Positions 1 through 10,700 of a stretch of DNA of 42,782 nt are shown here, piece after piece; the first letter of the stretch is position 1, and each line of letters begins with the position of its first letter. Under the pieces are notes generated by a model. It saw nothing but the letters and a program-made list of their open reading frames with translations, made no database searches and had not been told where the DNA came from. The DNA is from Chromera velia (lineage: Eukaryota; Sar; Chromeraceae). The translations under genes and the position numbers were made by a program. The stretch spans positions 13,675 to 56,456 of the forward strand of contig JAHBMJ010005084.1 in NCBI GenBank assembly GCA_018398765.1, in the 5' to 3' direction.

Positions 1-974
1 GGCAGTGTCAGAGAGGAGAACGCTTCCTCATTCCCTCCTTTCCTCCTATCCCCCTCTCTCCGGTTGGTTCCTGAAGAGGTAGGTGTGAGTGAAGGAAGGG
101 CAATGGAGGGAAGTGTGCCGACCAGGAGGAAAGGAAGGGACAGAGGAAGACAGACAAGATGAATAAATGCATGAAAAAACAATGCAGCGAGACGTCAGGC
201 AGCTGAGTAAAGATAAATGTGAAGAGATAAAGAGAGGGATCAAAATCAGGAGAGCAAAGGGCTCTCCAGTCGTTGAGAGAGAGGAACAAATAAATGAATG
301 AAATTCAATGAGTGAATGGATGGACGAACGGATGAAATGAAGCAGGCAAGCAGGAAATGAAGAAAGGAAGGAAGACAGCGAGAAGTGTGGAAAGAAAGGA
401 AAACACTCGATACAGACAGCAACGATGCCCCTCCCTGTTCAAATGGAATTTCGATGCGTCTTTGTAAAACAGAAAAAGAATCAGGAAAGGAGTGAAAGGG
501 TGTCTCTAAATGAGGCAAAACGTACGAGTGGGTACGGAAATGGACCGCCAGACACGGTGAGGAAATGAATCAATGTGCAGTTGAGTGAGTAAGATTCGTT
601 CCGCGTTGATTGAAGTCTAAAAGGGGAGGGGAGAAAGAAATATCGGACTGCCCCTATCACGATTGATCACATGAACCTTCCTTTTTTTTTCTTGTGAAAA
701 GAAACCGATGCGATGTTGGCACTCTGAACTTTCCTTCCTCTTTTCTTTTCCCTCCTTCTCTGGTTCTTCTGTGCTTTGTCTCGTGTTTGTGCAAACGTTT
801 CTTTCTCGGTTCCTCGCGCACATTTATTCAATTATGGGCTCCTTCAAACGTCCAGTGATTGACAAGTCTTCTTTCTTTCTTTTGTTTTGTTTGAAGGTGG
901 AAAATTCATCAAGGAAAGAGGAAAAAAGGGCGTGGTTCGTTCTATTCATTTCCTTTCTTTCTCACTCTTTCCTT

Positions 975-1205
975 TTTTCTTTTTTTTGGTTCTCATTCTC
1001 CTTTCTTCTCTTCTCTTCTCTTCTCTTCGCTGTGTCTCTATCGTCACAAACACAACTGAAGTTTTCTTTCTCTTTCTGCCTTTCCTCACTTACTTCGCAT
1101 CTATCCGTCTTCTCTTCTCTTCTCTCCTCTTGTCTTGTCTTGTCTTGTGTGTGCCTCAATCTGTCTGCCTCTCTCGTCTCGTCTTGTCTCGTCTTATCTC
1201 ATCTG
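975..1205. repeat. Pyrimidine-rich simple repeats (CTCTT, TCTTG, TCTCG units)
   Basis: The plus strand is almost pure pyrimidine with short tandem units: CTTCT around 1001-1027, TCTTG around 1126-1147 and TCTCG/TCTTG around 1170-1200. The unit drifts along the tract, as expected from slippage. No coding content. Confidence 0.8.
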
Positions 1206-2442
1206 TCGTCCTTTTCATCAGAGAAAATGATGCTCTCTCTTTCCTTTTCTTTCCTGTGTGTCATTTCCCACTACCCTCAATGAACGAAAAGCGTCGAATC
1301 GAAACGAAAAGACCGGGGGGGGGAGGAGAGGGAGAGGGGCGTCCCTTGTCCTTCCTGTCAGATCCCCTGCAGCTAAATGGGCGTTTGTTTTTATGCATGC
1401 ATGCATGTAAATGCATGCCTATGTGTGTCTTTTGTTTGGACAAGCCGTCGTCTTTCTGTCCTTGCTAATACGATCCATCTAGTCGGGTTGTTCTTGTTCA
1501 TGCAAAAAGACAGAGCCTGAAGAAGACTCCCGGAAAAGGAAAAAGACACTGACAGATCAGTCCTGAAAGAAAAGAAGTCACTCAATCAAAGTTCTATCCA
1601 TAGTGAGGGAGGAAGAGAGAAAAGAAAAAAACCAGAAGAATAATAAGGAAATCTATGAAGAATAATTGAGCAAAACGTGTGAAGAGATGCTGCATCGGAA
1701 AATTGGACAAGGACGAAAGAGGAGGGGAAAAAAAGAAAAATCAACATTGATGGTGATGGTTATAATGCCCATGAAACCAGCAGCCTGTCAATTCTTCTGA
1801 GTGCAACAAAGAGAGCATGCCGTCTTTCTGTTCCTCTCGACCCGACAATCTTCCAACAGGGCTGGGGGGGTCTCTTCTATTCATGCACGTGGTAGCTGTC
1901 TAGCTGTCTTCTTCCTCTAGGCAGTGAGCTCAAAGGTCGTACTGTCATTTGTGTTTTTCATCTCCTGAGTCGCCCCCCCAGGACATTATGGATGGTTGGA
2001 GGGGGATACCCAAAATGTCTTCTCTTTCTCGCTTCATTCTTCATTCCTCACATCTTTTCTTAAGTTCCCCTTCCTCTCTTTCTCCGTATCCATTCGGCTG
2101 TCTCTCTGTCTCTCTCTGCACTTCTGTTGTTTTTCTGTCCTGAGTGTCTGCCTGTCGTTCTTCCTGTCGATGAAGACGAATGAGGAAGTGAGTGGGTTGT
2201 GTGAGTGAGGAAGTGACCTCATGTTCGAGAAAAGAAGAGAAGCGTCGGTGACCAGACTGAACGGCGTTGTCACTGGGGGTAGGGGCTGTGATGAAGGAAG
2301 GCATCAGCGCATTGAAGCGCAGACTGGCGTGTTGTCACGAATACGGAGAAGAAGAGAAGGGAGGAAGGCCGACAAGGAAAAAAGTGGTCGATGACGCCTG
2401 ATAAGGAGACCATCCGGCAGAAACGAAAGAGGAAGGTAGTGA

Positions 2443-2460
2443 GTGTGTGTGTGTGTGTGT

Positions 2461-2505
<45 letters not shown>

Positions 2506-2506
2506 C

Positions 2507-2548
<42 letters not shown>
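2443..2548. repeat. Composite (TG)n(CG)n(GA)n microsatellite
   Basis: A TG run (about 2443-2495) passes into a short CG run (2495-2508) and then a GA run (2509-2548). The TG/CG part is alternating purine-pyrimidine and could adopt Z-form; the GA part is a homopurine strand. Confidence 0.95.
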
Positions 2549-2551
<3 letters not shown>

Positions 2552-2756
2552 CTGTAGAGACATTTCAGAGAGACGGCGAAAATGTGTATGGATGCATTCT
2601 CCGTTGAGATCCCACTCCATTCGTAAAGCGATTCTTCGTCGTGTAGACAGAGATGCCTGTCAATCTCTTCCTCTCCATGGATGTCCTTGCTTGCCTCTTT
2701 TCCTGCCCCCCTCTGTTTGACAATGAAAAGAAATAAAGAAAGCAAGAACAGCTGTT

Positions 2757-2960
2757 TGAAGGAAGGAAGGGAGGAAGGAAGGAAGGAAGCAGAGAAACGA
2801 GGCAGGCAGCGAAAGAATGCGGCATGAAGGGGGTCTCATGCAAGGAAAGGATCTGGTCAACTTGTGGCAGAAAGGTGGAAGCGAAGCAGGAAAGCTGAGA
2901 AAGTATGTGAGTTAGAGACAGACAGACAGACAGACAGAAAGAAAGAAAGAAAGAAAGAAC
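2757..2960. repeat. GGAA and CAGA/AAGA tetranucleotide runs
   Basis: GGAA-type units lie at about 2758-2790; CAGA units at about 2918-2939 run directly into AAGA units up to 2958. Simple slippage repeats; translations across them are rejected as genes. Confidence 0.85.
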
Positions 2961-3036
2961 AGAAGGGGGGAAAGGAAAGTAGACAAAAAAGACGAAGACG
3001 CAGCTCTGCCGAACGAAATATTTACCTTGGATCGTC

Positions 3037-3040
<4 letters not shown>

Positions 3041-3068
<28 letters not shown>
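3041..3068. repeat. (CA)n run at the left edge of the assembly gap
   Basis: At least 14 CA units run directly into the Ns, so the true repeat length is unknown and the gap is probably caused by this repeat. Confidence 0.9.
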
Positions 3069-3383
3069 NNNNNNNNNNNNNNNNNNNNNNNNNNNNNNNN
3101 NNNNNNNNNNNNNNNNNNNNNNNNNNNNNNNNNNNNNNNNNNNNNNNNNNNNNNNNNNNNNNNNNNNNNNNNNNNNNNNNNNNNNNNNNNNNNNNNNNNN
3201 NNNNNNNNNNNNNNNNNNNNNNNNNNNNNNNNNNNNNNNNNNNNNNNNNNNNNNNNNNNNNNNNNNNNNNNNNNNNNNNNNNNNNNNNNNNNNNNNNNNN
3301 NNNNNNNNNNNNNNNNNNNNNNNNNNNNNNNNNNNNNNNNNNNNNNNNNNNNNNNNNNNNNNNNNNNNNNNNNNNNNNNNNNN
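3069..3383. other. Assembly gap of 315 Ns
   Basis: Unresolved bases. The left flank is (CA)n and the right flank a run of about nine G, both typical places for assembly failure. Reading frames crossing the gap are meaningless. Confidence 1.
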
Positions 3384-3782
3384 GGGGGGGGGAGAAACAG
3401 AGAGCGCATACAACGACGTAAACGGCTTGATTGTCGTTCCGCACATTGTGTGGATGTACAATGGTTTAAACAGTTTCGTGGTTCGGTTTCCTTTGAGGCT
3501 TTTTTCTTCTACCTGTGTCGCTTTTTGGTTTTTAAGTGCGAGTGTGGGTGTGCTTGTGTGTGTCTCTCTGTTCTGTGGCGGTTGCACTCAATCCTGTGTT
3601 GCAAGTGTTGTGTCAATCTTCTTCGTGTGATTCATGCGTTACTCTTTCCGATTGTTTCCGCAGTACTCTCTCTCACCTTGTCGTCGCTGATGCCTCGCCC
3701 GTCTCTCTGAAATTGTTCGAGAGATGCCGACCGTTGAAGCGGGACATTGACACAAGGTCATGCACTCTTTCTCTCTCTCTTT

Positions 3783-3812
3783 CACACACGCACACACACA
3801 CACACACACACA
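3783..3812. repeat. (CA)n microsatellite
   Basis: About 15 near-perfect CA units following a CTCTCT tract. No gene signal around it. Confidence 0.9.
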
Positions 3813-4284
3813 GAGACTGAGTGGATATGAGTGAAGTCAGCAGGCGAAAGGAAAGAGATGAAAGCCCCTGCGTGTGTGCACCTACTTCTGTTTGCGCGAT
3901 TTTCCCTTCCCATTCTCAGACAGAGAGCGGGAGCATGCAAGCGAGAGAGGGGGGGGGGGAGGGAGAAAGAAAAATCAAAGATTCGAAAAGGAAAGGCAAC
4001 GAGAAGAGAGCATTCGAATGCAAATTTGTTGTGCAAATCTTTGTGAAAGAGAGAGAGAGAGAGAAAGTTGCGTTGACTGTCTGCTTGGTGTATTGATAGG
4101 ATGAGGACATCAGATGGGACAAAAGCAGCATGCGCAGTACGGATTTGAGAGAGGGGGGAAAAGGGCACTAAAGCTTACTTTTCATTTGTCTCGTCGGTGT
4201 GTCTTAGGATCATCGACGCAGCGAGAAAGACAAAAACAGAGAGGTACCACTAGGATACTCACTTTCTTTGGAAACAAATCCATA

Positions 4285-4318
4285 GGAGGCGGGGGGGGAA
4301 GGGTGGGGCGGTGTTAGG
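4285..4318 (+). other. G-rich tract with G-quadruplex potential
   Basis: The plus strand carries at least four runs of three or more G within about 34 bases, including an eight-G run, GGG, GGGG and a terminal TTAGGG. There is a single TTAGGG only, so this is not a telomeric array. Confidence 0.4.
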
Positions 4319-4576
4319 GTAAAACTACAAAGGTGAGTACTAGGGGAAGTGGCTGTTTGCACGAGTCCGGCAGTAAATATATATACTTGGAAGGAATGGA
4401 TGCGATGAAGTTGGTCCACTCAACGGTGGGTCAGGAAGTCAGTCGGTTTGTCTTTTTCTCCTTCCCTTTTGTCATCTCTCTGATGAAGTGGTGCATGCAA
4501 GGTACGTGCACACAGACAGATAGATAGACAGACAGACGGATGGGCAGACGGTCGATTGAGATGTGTTGTAAACGTG

Positions 4577-4608
4577 TGAGTGGGTGAGTGAGTGAGTGAG
4601 TGAGTGAA
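4577..4608. repeat. (GTGA)n tetranucleotide repeat
   Basis: Seven or eight GTGA/GTGG units in tandem. It borders the weak exon candidate at 4620-4695 on the minus strand, where it would lie on the donor side. Confidence 0.8.
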
Positions 4609-4619
4609 CATGTGGACTC

Positions 4620-4695
4620 TTCTGTAGTCAGTCAAGTCATTCAGTGACTTGCCAGGCAGGAACAGATACCACACTGGAAGACCGTGATCATTTTG
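4620..4695 (-). CDS. Possible orphan exon (minus strand)
   Basis: On the minus strand, a pyrimidine tract and GTGCAG acceptor end just before 4695. About 25 codons follow with balanced, non-repetitive composition (begins QNDHGLPVWYLFLPG). A GC-type donor (GGCAAGT) or a GTCCAC donor could end it. No neighbouring exons could be assembled and no family is recognised. It stands out only because the surrounding DNA is low complexity. Confidence 0.18.
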
Positions 4696-5154
4696 CTGCA
4701 CGTGAAGGAGACAGAAAGCGGAATGAAAGGCAAAAGCTTTCATTCAAACGCCCAAGCTGTCTACTTCTCCTCTGTGCCATGCATGCGTGACGTTCTCTTG
4801 CAAAGCCCCCCTGCGAGGATTTTTAATTGCCTTTCATTTGTCTCGAGCAGGGAGTGAGGGGGGGAAGAGGAAAGTCAGGAAAGGAGAGGATAGCCTTCCT
4901 TTTTTTCTCTATTTCTTTCATCGATGCGGATCTGGTCTCCATGGGTCAAAAGAGACATAAAGACAGCCCTTTCGAAAACGGAAGGGACGATCATTAAAGA
5001 CTGAAGAAGATTGGGCAGAGAGAGAGAGAGAGATTATGGAAAGATGGTACTTTCAGGATCGCAATCGAAACTAGAATCGAAAAGCCTCTTCATAAGACAG
5101 CTACGTACGTATACGTTGTCGATGCCTGTTACGGTAAAAGAGTTGAAAGCAGGT

Positions 5155-5645
5155 TACTTAAATTTACTTAAATTTTGTGGCTCAGAAAGTTAATATGTCA
5201 AAACAAAAAGCTAGGCGATAGGCCGGGCAGACGGATAAACAGACAGATATAATGATAAACTAGTAGGGAGGGAGAGTAACAAGAAGAGAAAGAGTACAGA
5301 CAATAATAGACAGTAATAAAATTTTAAACAACTTTATCTAATTTTTTCTATGGTTGTATAGCTGTATGGTTATATCAATTCTTCTTATATTTTTAAAAAA
5401 TATCATTGAACTCCTTTCATTATTCTTTGCTTTACTTAACTTTATATATTTTTATATTTGGAGCAACATGATTGTATGGTAAGTGAATGCGTGTCTGTCT
5501 CGCTTGTTTTTTGACATGTAGTGGTTACCCAAAGTGCTTGAAAGTGACCAGAAACTAGGATAAAGGAATGGTAATCAATGATATGGGGATACAACAAGAA
5601 AAATAACAAAATTCAGATGTAAAGCTTCGGTTCCATCCGTTAGCA
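5155..5645. other. AT-rich spacer
   Basis: A marked drop in GC with poly-A and poly-T tracts. The two other AT-rich blocks in this window (7.5-8.6 and 36.85-38.0 kb) lie at 3' ends of genes. This one abuts the stop codon of the small minus-strand ORF at 5650, which supports that ORF being real. Confidence 0.5.
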
Positions 5646-5649
5646 CAGT

Positions 5650-5841
5650 TCAGCGGATCGAACATGAGGGGTACGTTCGCTTCTCTTTCTCCTGCAGAAG
5701 GAGATGTCGGAAGTAGTCGGAAGAGACAGTATGGAGACGTTTAGAAGAAAGAGTGAAAGAAAATCGGGCCCCGGCATGCTCCTTCTTCTGCGCGGCGCCG
5801 CGGGCCCGGGCACGGACCAGCGGTCCTCTGGCGGCATTCAT
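5650..5841 (-). CDS. Hypothetical 63-residue basic protein, possibly mitochondrial
   Basis: A single-exon ORF with an ATG start at 5841 and TGA stop at 5650-5652. The protein is rich in Arg, Ala and Lys with almost no acidic residues in the first 35 positions, starting MNAARGPLVRARARG, which resembles a mitochondrial presequence. The last 25 residues contain an aromatic/Leu segment (SDYFRHLLLQEKEKR). I recognise no family. It is divergently paired with the SRP54 M-domain gene starting at 6273, and the DNA between them holds TGCATGCA-type motifs. The AT-rich drop immediately after its stop matches the pattern of 3' flanks here. A chance ORF in GC-rich promoter DNA remains possible. Confidence 0.38.
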   Translation of the reverse strand: MNAARGPLVRARARGAAQKKEHAGARFSFTLSSKRLHTVSSDYFRHLLLQEKEKRTYPSCSIR

Positions 5842-6272
5842 GCATGCATAGGCAGTGGGGAACCCTGTGCATGCGCCATGGCAATTAACTCACGCCGACA
5901 AGTGCGTATCATTCGTTGAACCCCCAAAGCTTCGTCTCTGACATTCTCTGACGAAGCTGCTCAATTGTGCCTCTCTGACTACCAAACTGGGCGTAGACGG
6001 GTGGATTCCTTCTGTTTCCTAGTTGCAATCCGCCAGGAATTTCAGACCTGATGATGATCAAACAGAGAAATCAAGACGTCGAGGAAGGAGCGAAGCCGAT
6101 TTGACTTAGGTAATTTTTCAGTCAGATCCTTCCCTCTCGGCTATTTCCAGACAGTCACTTGTGGTTTAGTAGTGAGGAATACCGTTGGAGGGAGGGGAAT
6201 TGGCAAATTTGGAGAGGAGGGGTTGATTGACAGAGACGTGAGAGGACGCGCTTGCAGGCGGCTAGAGCTAGG
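5842..6272. promoter_or_regulatory. Candidate bidirectional promoter with TGCATGCA motifs
   Basis: These 431 bases separate two divergent coding starts. A TGCATGCA palindrome spans 5841-5848 and a TGTGCATGCGCC variant lies at about 5867-5878. TGCATGC is a well-known target of apicomplexan AP2 factors; its use here is inferred. No TATA box stands out. Confidence 0.4.
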
Positions 6273-7496
6273 ATGTTGGCTTTCCGCGCTTCAGGAACCC
6301 GCTCCAGCCTGCATGGTCGCATTTTGCCTGCTGCCCCCTTTGCTGGAGCCTCGCGTCTCGTCCGCCTGGACCAGATCGATTCCCCGTCTCCGCAGACCGT
6401 TTCTTTTTCGTCTCTTTCATTTCCCGTCTCCGACCTCAGACGGAGCTCTCCGTCTCTGCCCATCCTTCCCCAAACCGACGGGACCATCCCCTCAGTCCCT
6501 GACTGCCGTCTCCAGTTCGCCTACTCCCAGTACAGACACCACTCTGGTCTGTACAAGAGCGGGTCCTCTTCAGAGTTCAACCCCAGGGGAAACCAACCCA
6601 TCGGACTGCTAGGAGACGGGACCAGTAGAAGGGCCCGGGAAGGAAGGGCACGCCGGGGTCCCATGGACAGACTAGCTGATGTCTTCTCAGTCTTGTCTGA
6701 ATCCAGAGTGACCGAGCTAATTGGAGACCGGTACACATCATTTCAGCAGGAGAGGGGGGAAAGAAAGAAAAACGAGGCATTTCGTTATACGACGGACTTG
6801 ATGATGGAGACCCCTGGCAAGTTTACATACAGGGCATTTTTGAAGATGCTCAGAAAATTGGCTGAACACAACCTTGCGGGGGAGGATGTCGTGTCGCGAG
6901 TGCGCAAGAGGTTGAGTCCAAAAGAGGACGAATCGATGTCCGAATTGAAGAAACGAATCCGAATGTTAGAGGCAATGACCCCAGACGAATTGGATTCAGA
7001 TCAGCGAGAGATCTTCAGTCACTCTGCCCTCAAACTCATTGCAGAGGCTGCAGAATCTGAAAAGCGTGACGTTGAGCAGTTGCTCTCTGAGCATGAGCAA
7101 CGGAAAGTTATTCGTTCCTGGTTCATGAGACGGAAGGAATTAGGCATTCCCCTACCGCGGGATCAAGAGGAGTTGCAAGATTACGCCAAAGTGGATGTGC
7201 CCCGATTCTACGCCTCTAAGGCTTTCGGAGCCCAACAGGACCCGATAGATGACAGAGACGGGAGGAAGCTTCCGAAATCCTCCCGATGGAGACGGGTGTG
7301 GTTGGCACAGCGATCAGTTGTGCCGAAGGTCACGTATTGGATGAAACATATTCCAAGTAAGCACTTCGATCGATGGAGAAAAAATTATATGGGGGTGAAG
7401 CACGTGAGGGGTGTGAATGGACCGAGCGGTTTTTGGGTGCGGCAGTTGGGGAAGAGCGCTCCAGAGTTCACACGGAAACACGGAGTCCTCCCATGA
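6273..7496 (+). CDS. SRP54-type M-domain protein, probably mitochondrial
   Basis: An intronless ORF of 407 residues. I place the start at the ATG at 6273; the frame is open a little further upstream but only with non-ATG codons. The N-terminus (MLAFRASGTRSSLHGRILPA) is Arg/Ser/Ala-rich and nearly free of acidic residues, as in a mitochondrial presequence. Residues about 183-295 resemble the methionine-rich M domain of SRP54/Ffh: a GKFTYRAF segment, then MLEAMTPDELDS at 231-242 (compare the MT-[DE]-EL-DS signature), then a helix like the M-domain segment that follows RIARGSG. The NG GTPase domain is absent. The C-terminal 110 residues are basic and Trp-rich and I do not recognise them. In the family the M domain binds SRP RNA and signal sequences. 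A role in organelle RNA or ribosome function is inferred. Confidence 0.72.
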   Translation: MLAFRASGTRSSLHGRILPAAPFAGASRLVRLDQIDSPSPQTVSFSSLSFPVSDLRRSSPSLPILPQTDGTIPSVPDCRLQFAYSQYRHHSGLYKSGSSSEFNPRGNQPIGLLGDGTSRRAREGRARRGPMDRLADVFSVLSESRVTELIGDRYTSFQQERGERKKNEAFRYTTDLMMETPGKFTYRAFLKMLRKLAEHNLAGEDVVSRVRKRLSPKEDESMSELKKRIRMLEAMTPDELDSDQREIFSHSALKLIAEAAESEKRDVEQLLSEHEQRKVIRSWFMRRKELGIPLPRDQEELQDYAKVDVPRFYASKAFGAQQDPIDDRDGRKLPKSSRWRRVWLAQRSVVPKVTYWMKHIPSKHFDRWRKNYMGVKHVRGVNGPSGFWVRQLGKSAPEFTRKHGVLP

Positions 7497-8617
7497 CCAT
7501 GTATGTCAATCAGAACAGTCGATATTGATCGGGCGGGAATGCATACATAGAGTGGAATTAATGGATGAACCAACATTCATGTCAGCGGGGTTAGATCCCA
7601 ACAGAAATTTCAGCAGCAGTCCATGGTATGTGTCTCTTCAAAGTTGTTCATATCTTTTTTTTTGGCGACGAATTGAAATTGGCGTTCTTCGTAGTTGTAG
7701 ATTAGTAGTAGTCTGACTAGTGACAGTGGCTGCTAGCCTGCTACTAGGAGTGATTAGTGATTGTACCAAGATTTCCAGCCAGCTTATTGACATCTTTTGC
7801 ATACAATTTGAGCTACATATTCATATTTATCATTAATATTTCATATTTTTAATTATATTGCATGCAAGCTTCTAATTCTTACTTTAGTTCTTAGTACCGT
7901 ATATACAGTAAATTTTAAACTAATTCAAACCTAGATTTAAACTCAACTTACTCAAGCTTTTCTACAAATTAAGTTCCAGAAAGTTCCAAACAAATTTATG
8001 AGGCAAATTGGAATTGGAAAAAAATATATTAAACTAGGGGTATTACAGAGAAAAAAAAAAAAAACTCTCTTTGTCAGGTACATTTTTTTTTTCTTTTCTA
8101 AAACAACTGTTGTTTATAATTAGTACCTGTAAATTGCACGGGTGTTGCACAAGTATTACAAGGTGTTGTAGGCAAAAAAAAAAGAAAAAAAAAGCAGATA
8201 ACTCGTTTTTCTATAGATTTTTTTTTTTTGCTGTGACATGTCTATAGATATTAAATTATATAAAAATATTTTTTGTGTTTATAAGTTTAAAAAATGGAGA
8301 ATTGTTCAAAAATATTGAAAATAAAATTTGTTAAGTCAAATGGATAGGATATTTTTAAATATACATGTTCTTTCGTAGGTTCTTTCAAGTTTAAGTTTTT
8401 TCAAGTTAATTAATGTCAGAAAAACAATAGAATTTAAATACTAAGAAAAAAAAAAAAATGAAAAACGTTTCTGAGAAATATTTTAGGGACAATTCTGGCA
8501 GCATCTGGCTAAGTTTCAGGAAGGCACTGATATATGCCGCCATAAATATATACAGACGTGACGCTACATGCTGCCACTATAATATTCTGGGCTACATCTC
8601 GTTTTTTGGTTTAAGCG
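7497..8617. other. AT-rich convergent intergenic spacer
   Basis: This lies between the 3' end of the M-domain gene (plus) and the 3' end of the giant minus-strand gene. From about 7780 to 8460 it is strongly AT-rich with A/T homopolymers (for example 8050-8064, 8218-8230, 8445-8458). It presumably holds both 3' UTRs and polyadenylation signals. I see no gene or RNA in it. Confidence 0.6.
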
Positions 8618-10587
8618 CTAGCTTTCGGACTCGGATACACTTTTTTTTGGATCTCCTTGTGTTTCTGGTGCAACTCTATTTTGCACGTCGTCAATCTCGG
8701 CTGGCGCCTTCCCGCGTCTGTCAGGTCGAGACAGGGGGAGAGTTAGGAGGAGAGACAGGGGGGCAGAAAGATCGACGTCAGACGATTTATCTTGACAATC
8801 GCTTGTGCGCTCACCCATCTCTTCTCTCTCTCCGTCTCCCTCTTTCCAGTCAGAAAGAGTGTCTATAAGAACGCTGCCCTCCTCTGAGGGAACTTCCTCC
8901 TCCCGGAGGTTTCCCTCGCCGTCTCCTTCCTCCTCTTCCTGAAGACACTCCATGCCCTTCTCGTCTCCATCAACGGACGACAAGGCATACGGAGCCACCC
9001 TCTTCCATCCTGCAGGAATGACGCACGCATCAGAAGTAGCCAAGAGGAGATGCTGAGTCCTTGGAGTGTTGCAAACGCCCAAAATGGCATAATGCACACT
9101 TTTTGAGATCTGCTTACAAGAGACACTTCTTGTCTTTGAAACTGTGGTAGAGAGAGAAACTTAACGCCGTCTTTCGGCCTGAACGTCAGCAGGAAAACTG
9201 CCAAGAAGTGCTCAATATCCTTGTGGTTGCCTGAGCCACTTCAAAGACTGTCCGCATTACATGGCCTTCTTCCTCTCAGTCCATGCACCCATGCGTTCCC
9301 CTTTGGACATCCGTGCATTTTGCAATCGGGTTGCGTGCATATGCTGGTTTCCCTTCCTTCATTCCCCTACGTACCGAATTGAAAGAGCACAAAGACGAAG
9401 GGCAGGCACATGATGACGGTGTTGAAGGTCGGGAGCTGCAATTTATTTTGGAAGCAGAAAGGGGTGTTTCGACTGGTGTGTACTACACACTCCAGAGAGA
9501 CTTCAATGTTCTCGTGTGCCATGCGAAGATGTCCCTTTTGATCGAAAGCACTGCAAATGTGCATTTGAAGGGAGTAGGACTCACAGAGAGAATGCCGAGC
9601 TGGTGTTTGTACAAGAGAAATTGTATTAAAATAGAACGAGTAGACGAAAGATTGTTCGACGGATTTTGTATTTGGATTGCGCCATTAAAAACACATCCAT
9701 TCAGTCAGGAGAAAAGTGTGACTGACGAATACGTTGTGGTAGGACACAAAACTTTGGCTTCTCTCCATGGCAGCGTGTCTCTCCTGCAGGCAGAGAAATG
9801 GGAAGAAAATTAGGTCATGCGCAGAGAAAAGCTCGGGAAAACACAGCGAGGGTGTGTGCACTGTATTGTGTGTCGATAGCAGGGAGAACGAAGGGTTGAA
9901 GGGAAGAAGGGAGGCGGTGAGAATTGTTCTGACATCTCGTATGCAGAACTGCAAAATTAAGGCAGCACATCTATCCCACAGCTCACTTACTTCCCTTTCA
10001 CGATATTGAGACTCAAACTGTTCCATCTGAAAGCTGTCGCGACTATTCTGCAGTCTCAGTGAGAAGGGACGACAGAACTTGCCCCCCTCTTCGTTCCTCC
10101 AGTTTTCTCACAGAAAACTCAGGTACTACGCAGACACTCACGAAGAAGCCGACCGACCAACCGACCGCCGTGCTTTTCTTGGTGGCAGAAAGGAGCACCA
10201 GGCTGAAGAGGCACGCGGTTTCTGTCCAGTTGTCCCACTTGTCTTTGAAAGGGCTGCATAGAATGCAGAGCAGAAAAACAAACGACGCGACGCAACCTTG
10301 TCTCTATGCAAGGTTTCAGACAAAAAGTGAGGAGGACAAGGTGCTGCAGCACAGGATTAAAAGACGCCCTTAATTGTGATCGGGGCCAAGGCCGCACTGG
10401 ACCCATGCATGTGCCGGCCAGAAGAATGAATGCCCCCCTTCCACTGACCATACAGTGAGATGCAACACGAGAAAGGCCGAGCAGAGAAGAAATACGAGTC
10501 TCTGCTCGAACAGCTCTTTCTCCGTCACGGCACAGACAAAGAGGACGGAGAGACGACGAGCCATCATTGTGGCATCCCACCTGCACG

Positions 10588-10624
<37 letters not shown>

Positions 10625-10625
10625 T

Positions 10626-10700
<75 letters not shown>

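Larger units (their letters stand above)
1..5649. other. Simple-sequence-rich region without a supported gene
   Basis: I see no convincing gene in this stretch. It alternates purine-rich and pyrimidine-rich blocks with many microsatellites. Open frames here are low-complexity translations of CTTT, GAAG, TG or CAGA runs. Two short minus-strand segments (about 4620-4695 and 2560-2715) have non-repetitive, protein-like translations and could be exons of a gene whose remainder I cannot find. The texture resembles the introns of the giant minus-strand gene further right, so this could be intron or UTR of an undetected gene. Confidence 0.5.

Noticed and set aside
708-1468. Two overlapping plus-strand ORFs of about 190 codons
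   Set aside because: Both are translations of pyrimidine-rich simple repeats (Ser/Leu/Phe only), with no domain or splice context.
2565-3587. Long minus-strand ORF of about 340 codons
   Set aside because: It crosses the 315-N gap and microsatellites; most of it is X, Cys-Val and Leu-Ser low-complexity translation.
4310-4320. Telomeric repeat
   Set aside because: Only one TTAGGG unit is present.
6252-6272. Upstream extension of the M-domain protein
   Set aside because: It begins with TTG; the first ATG in frame is at 6273 and gives a better organelle leader.
8863-9204. Minus-strand ORF with a hydrophobic stretch overlapping the last exon of the giant gene
   Set aside because: The other frame from the acceptor at 9109 keeps phase with the exon at 10253-10142 and ends at a stop with an acidic tail.
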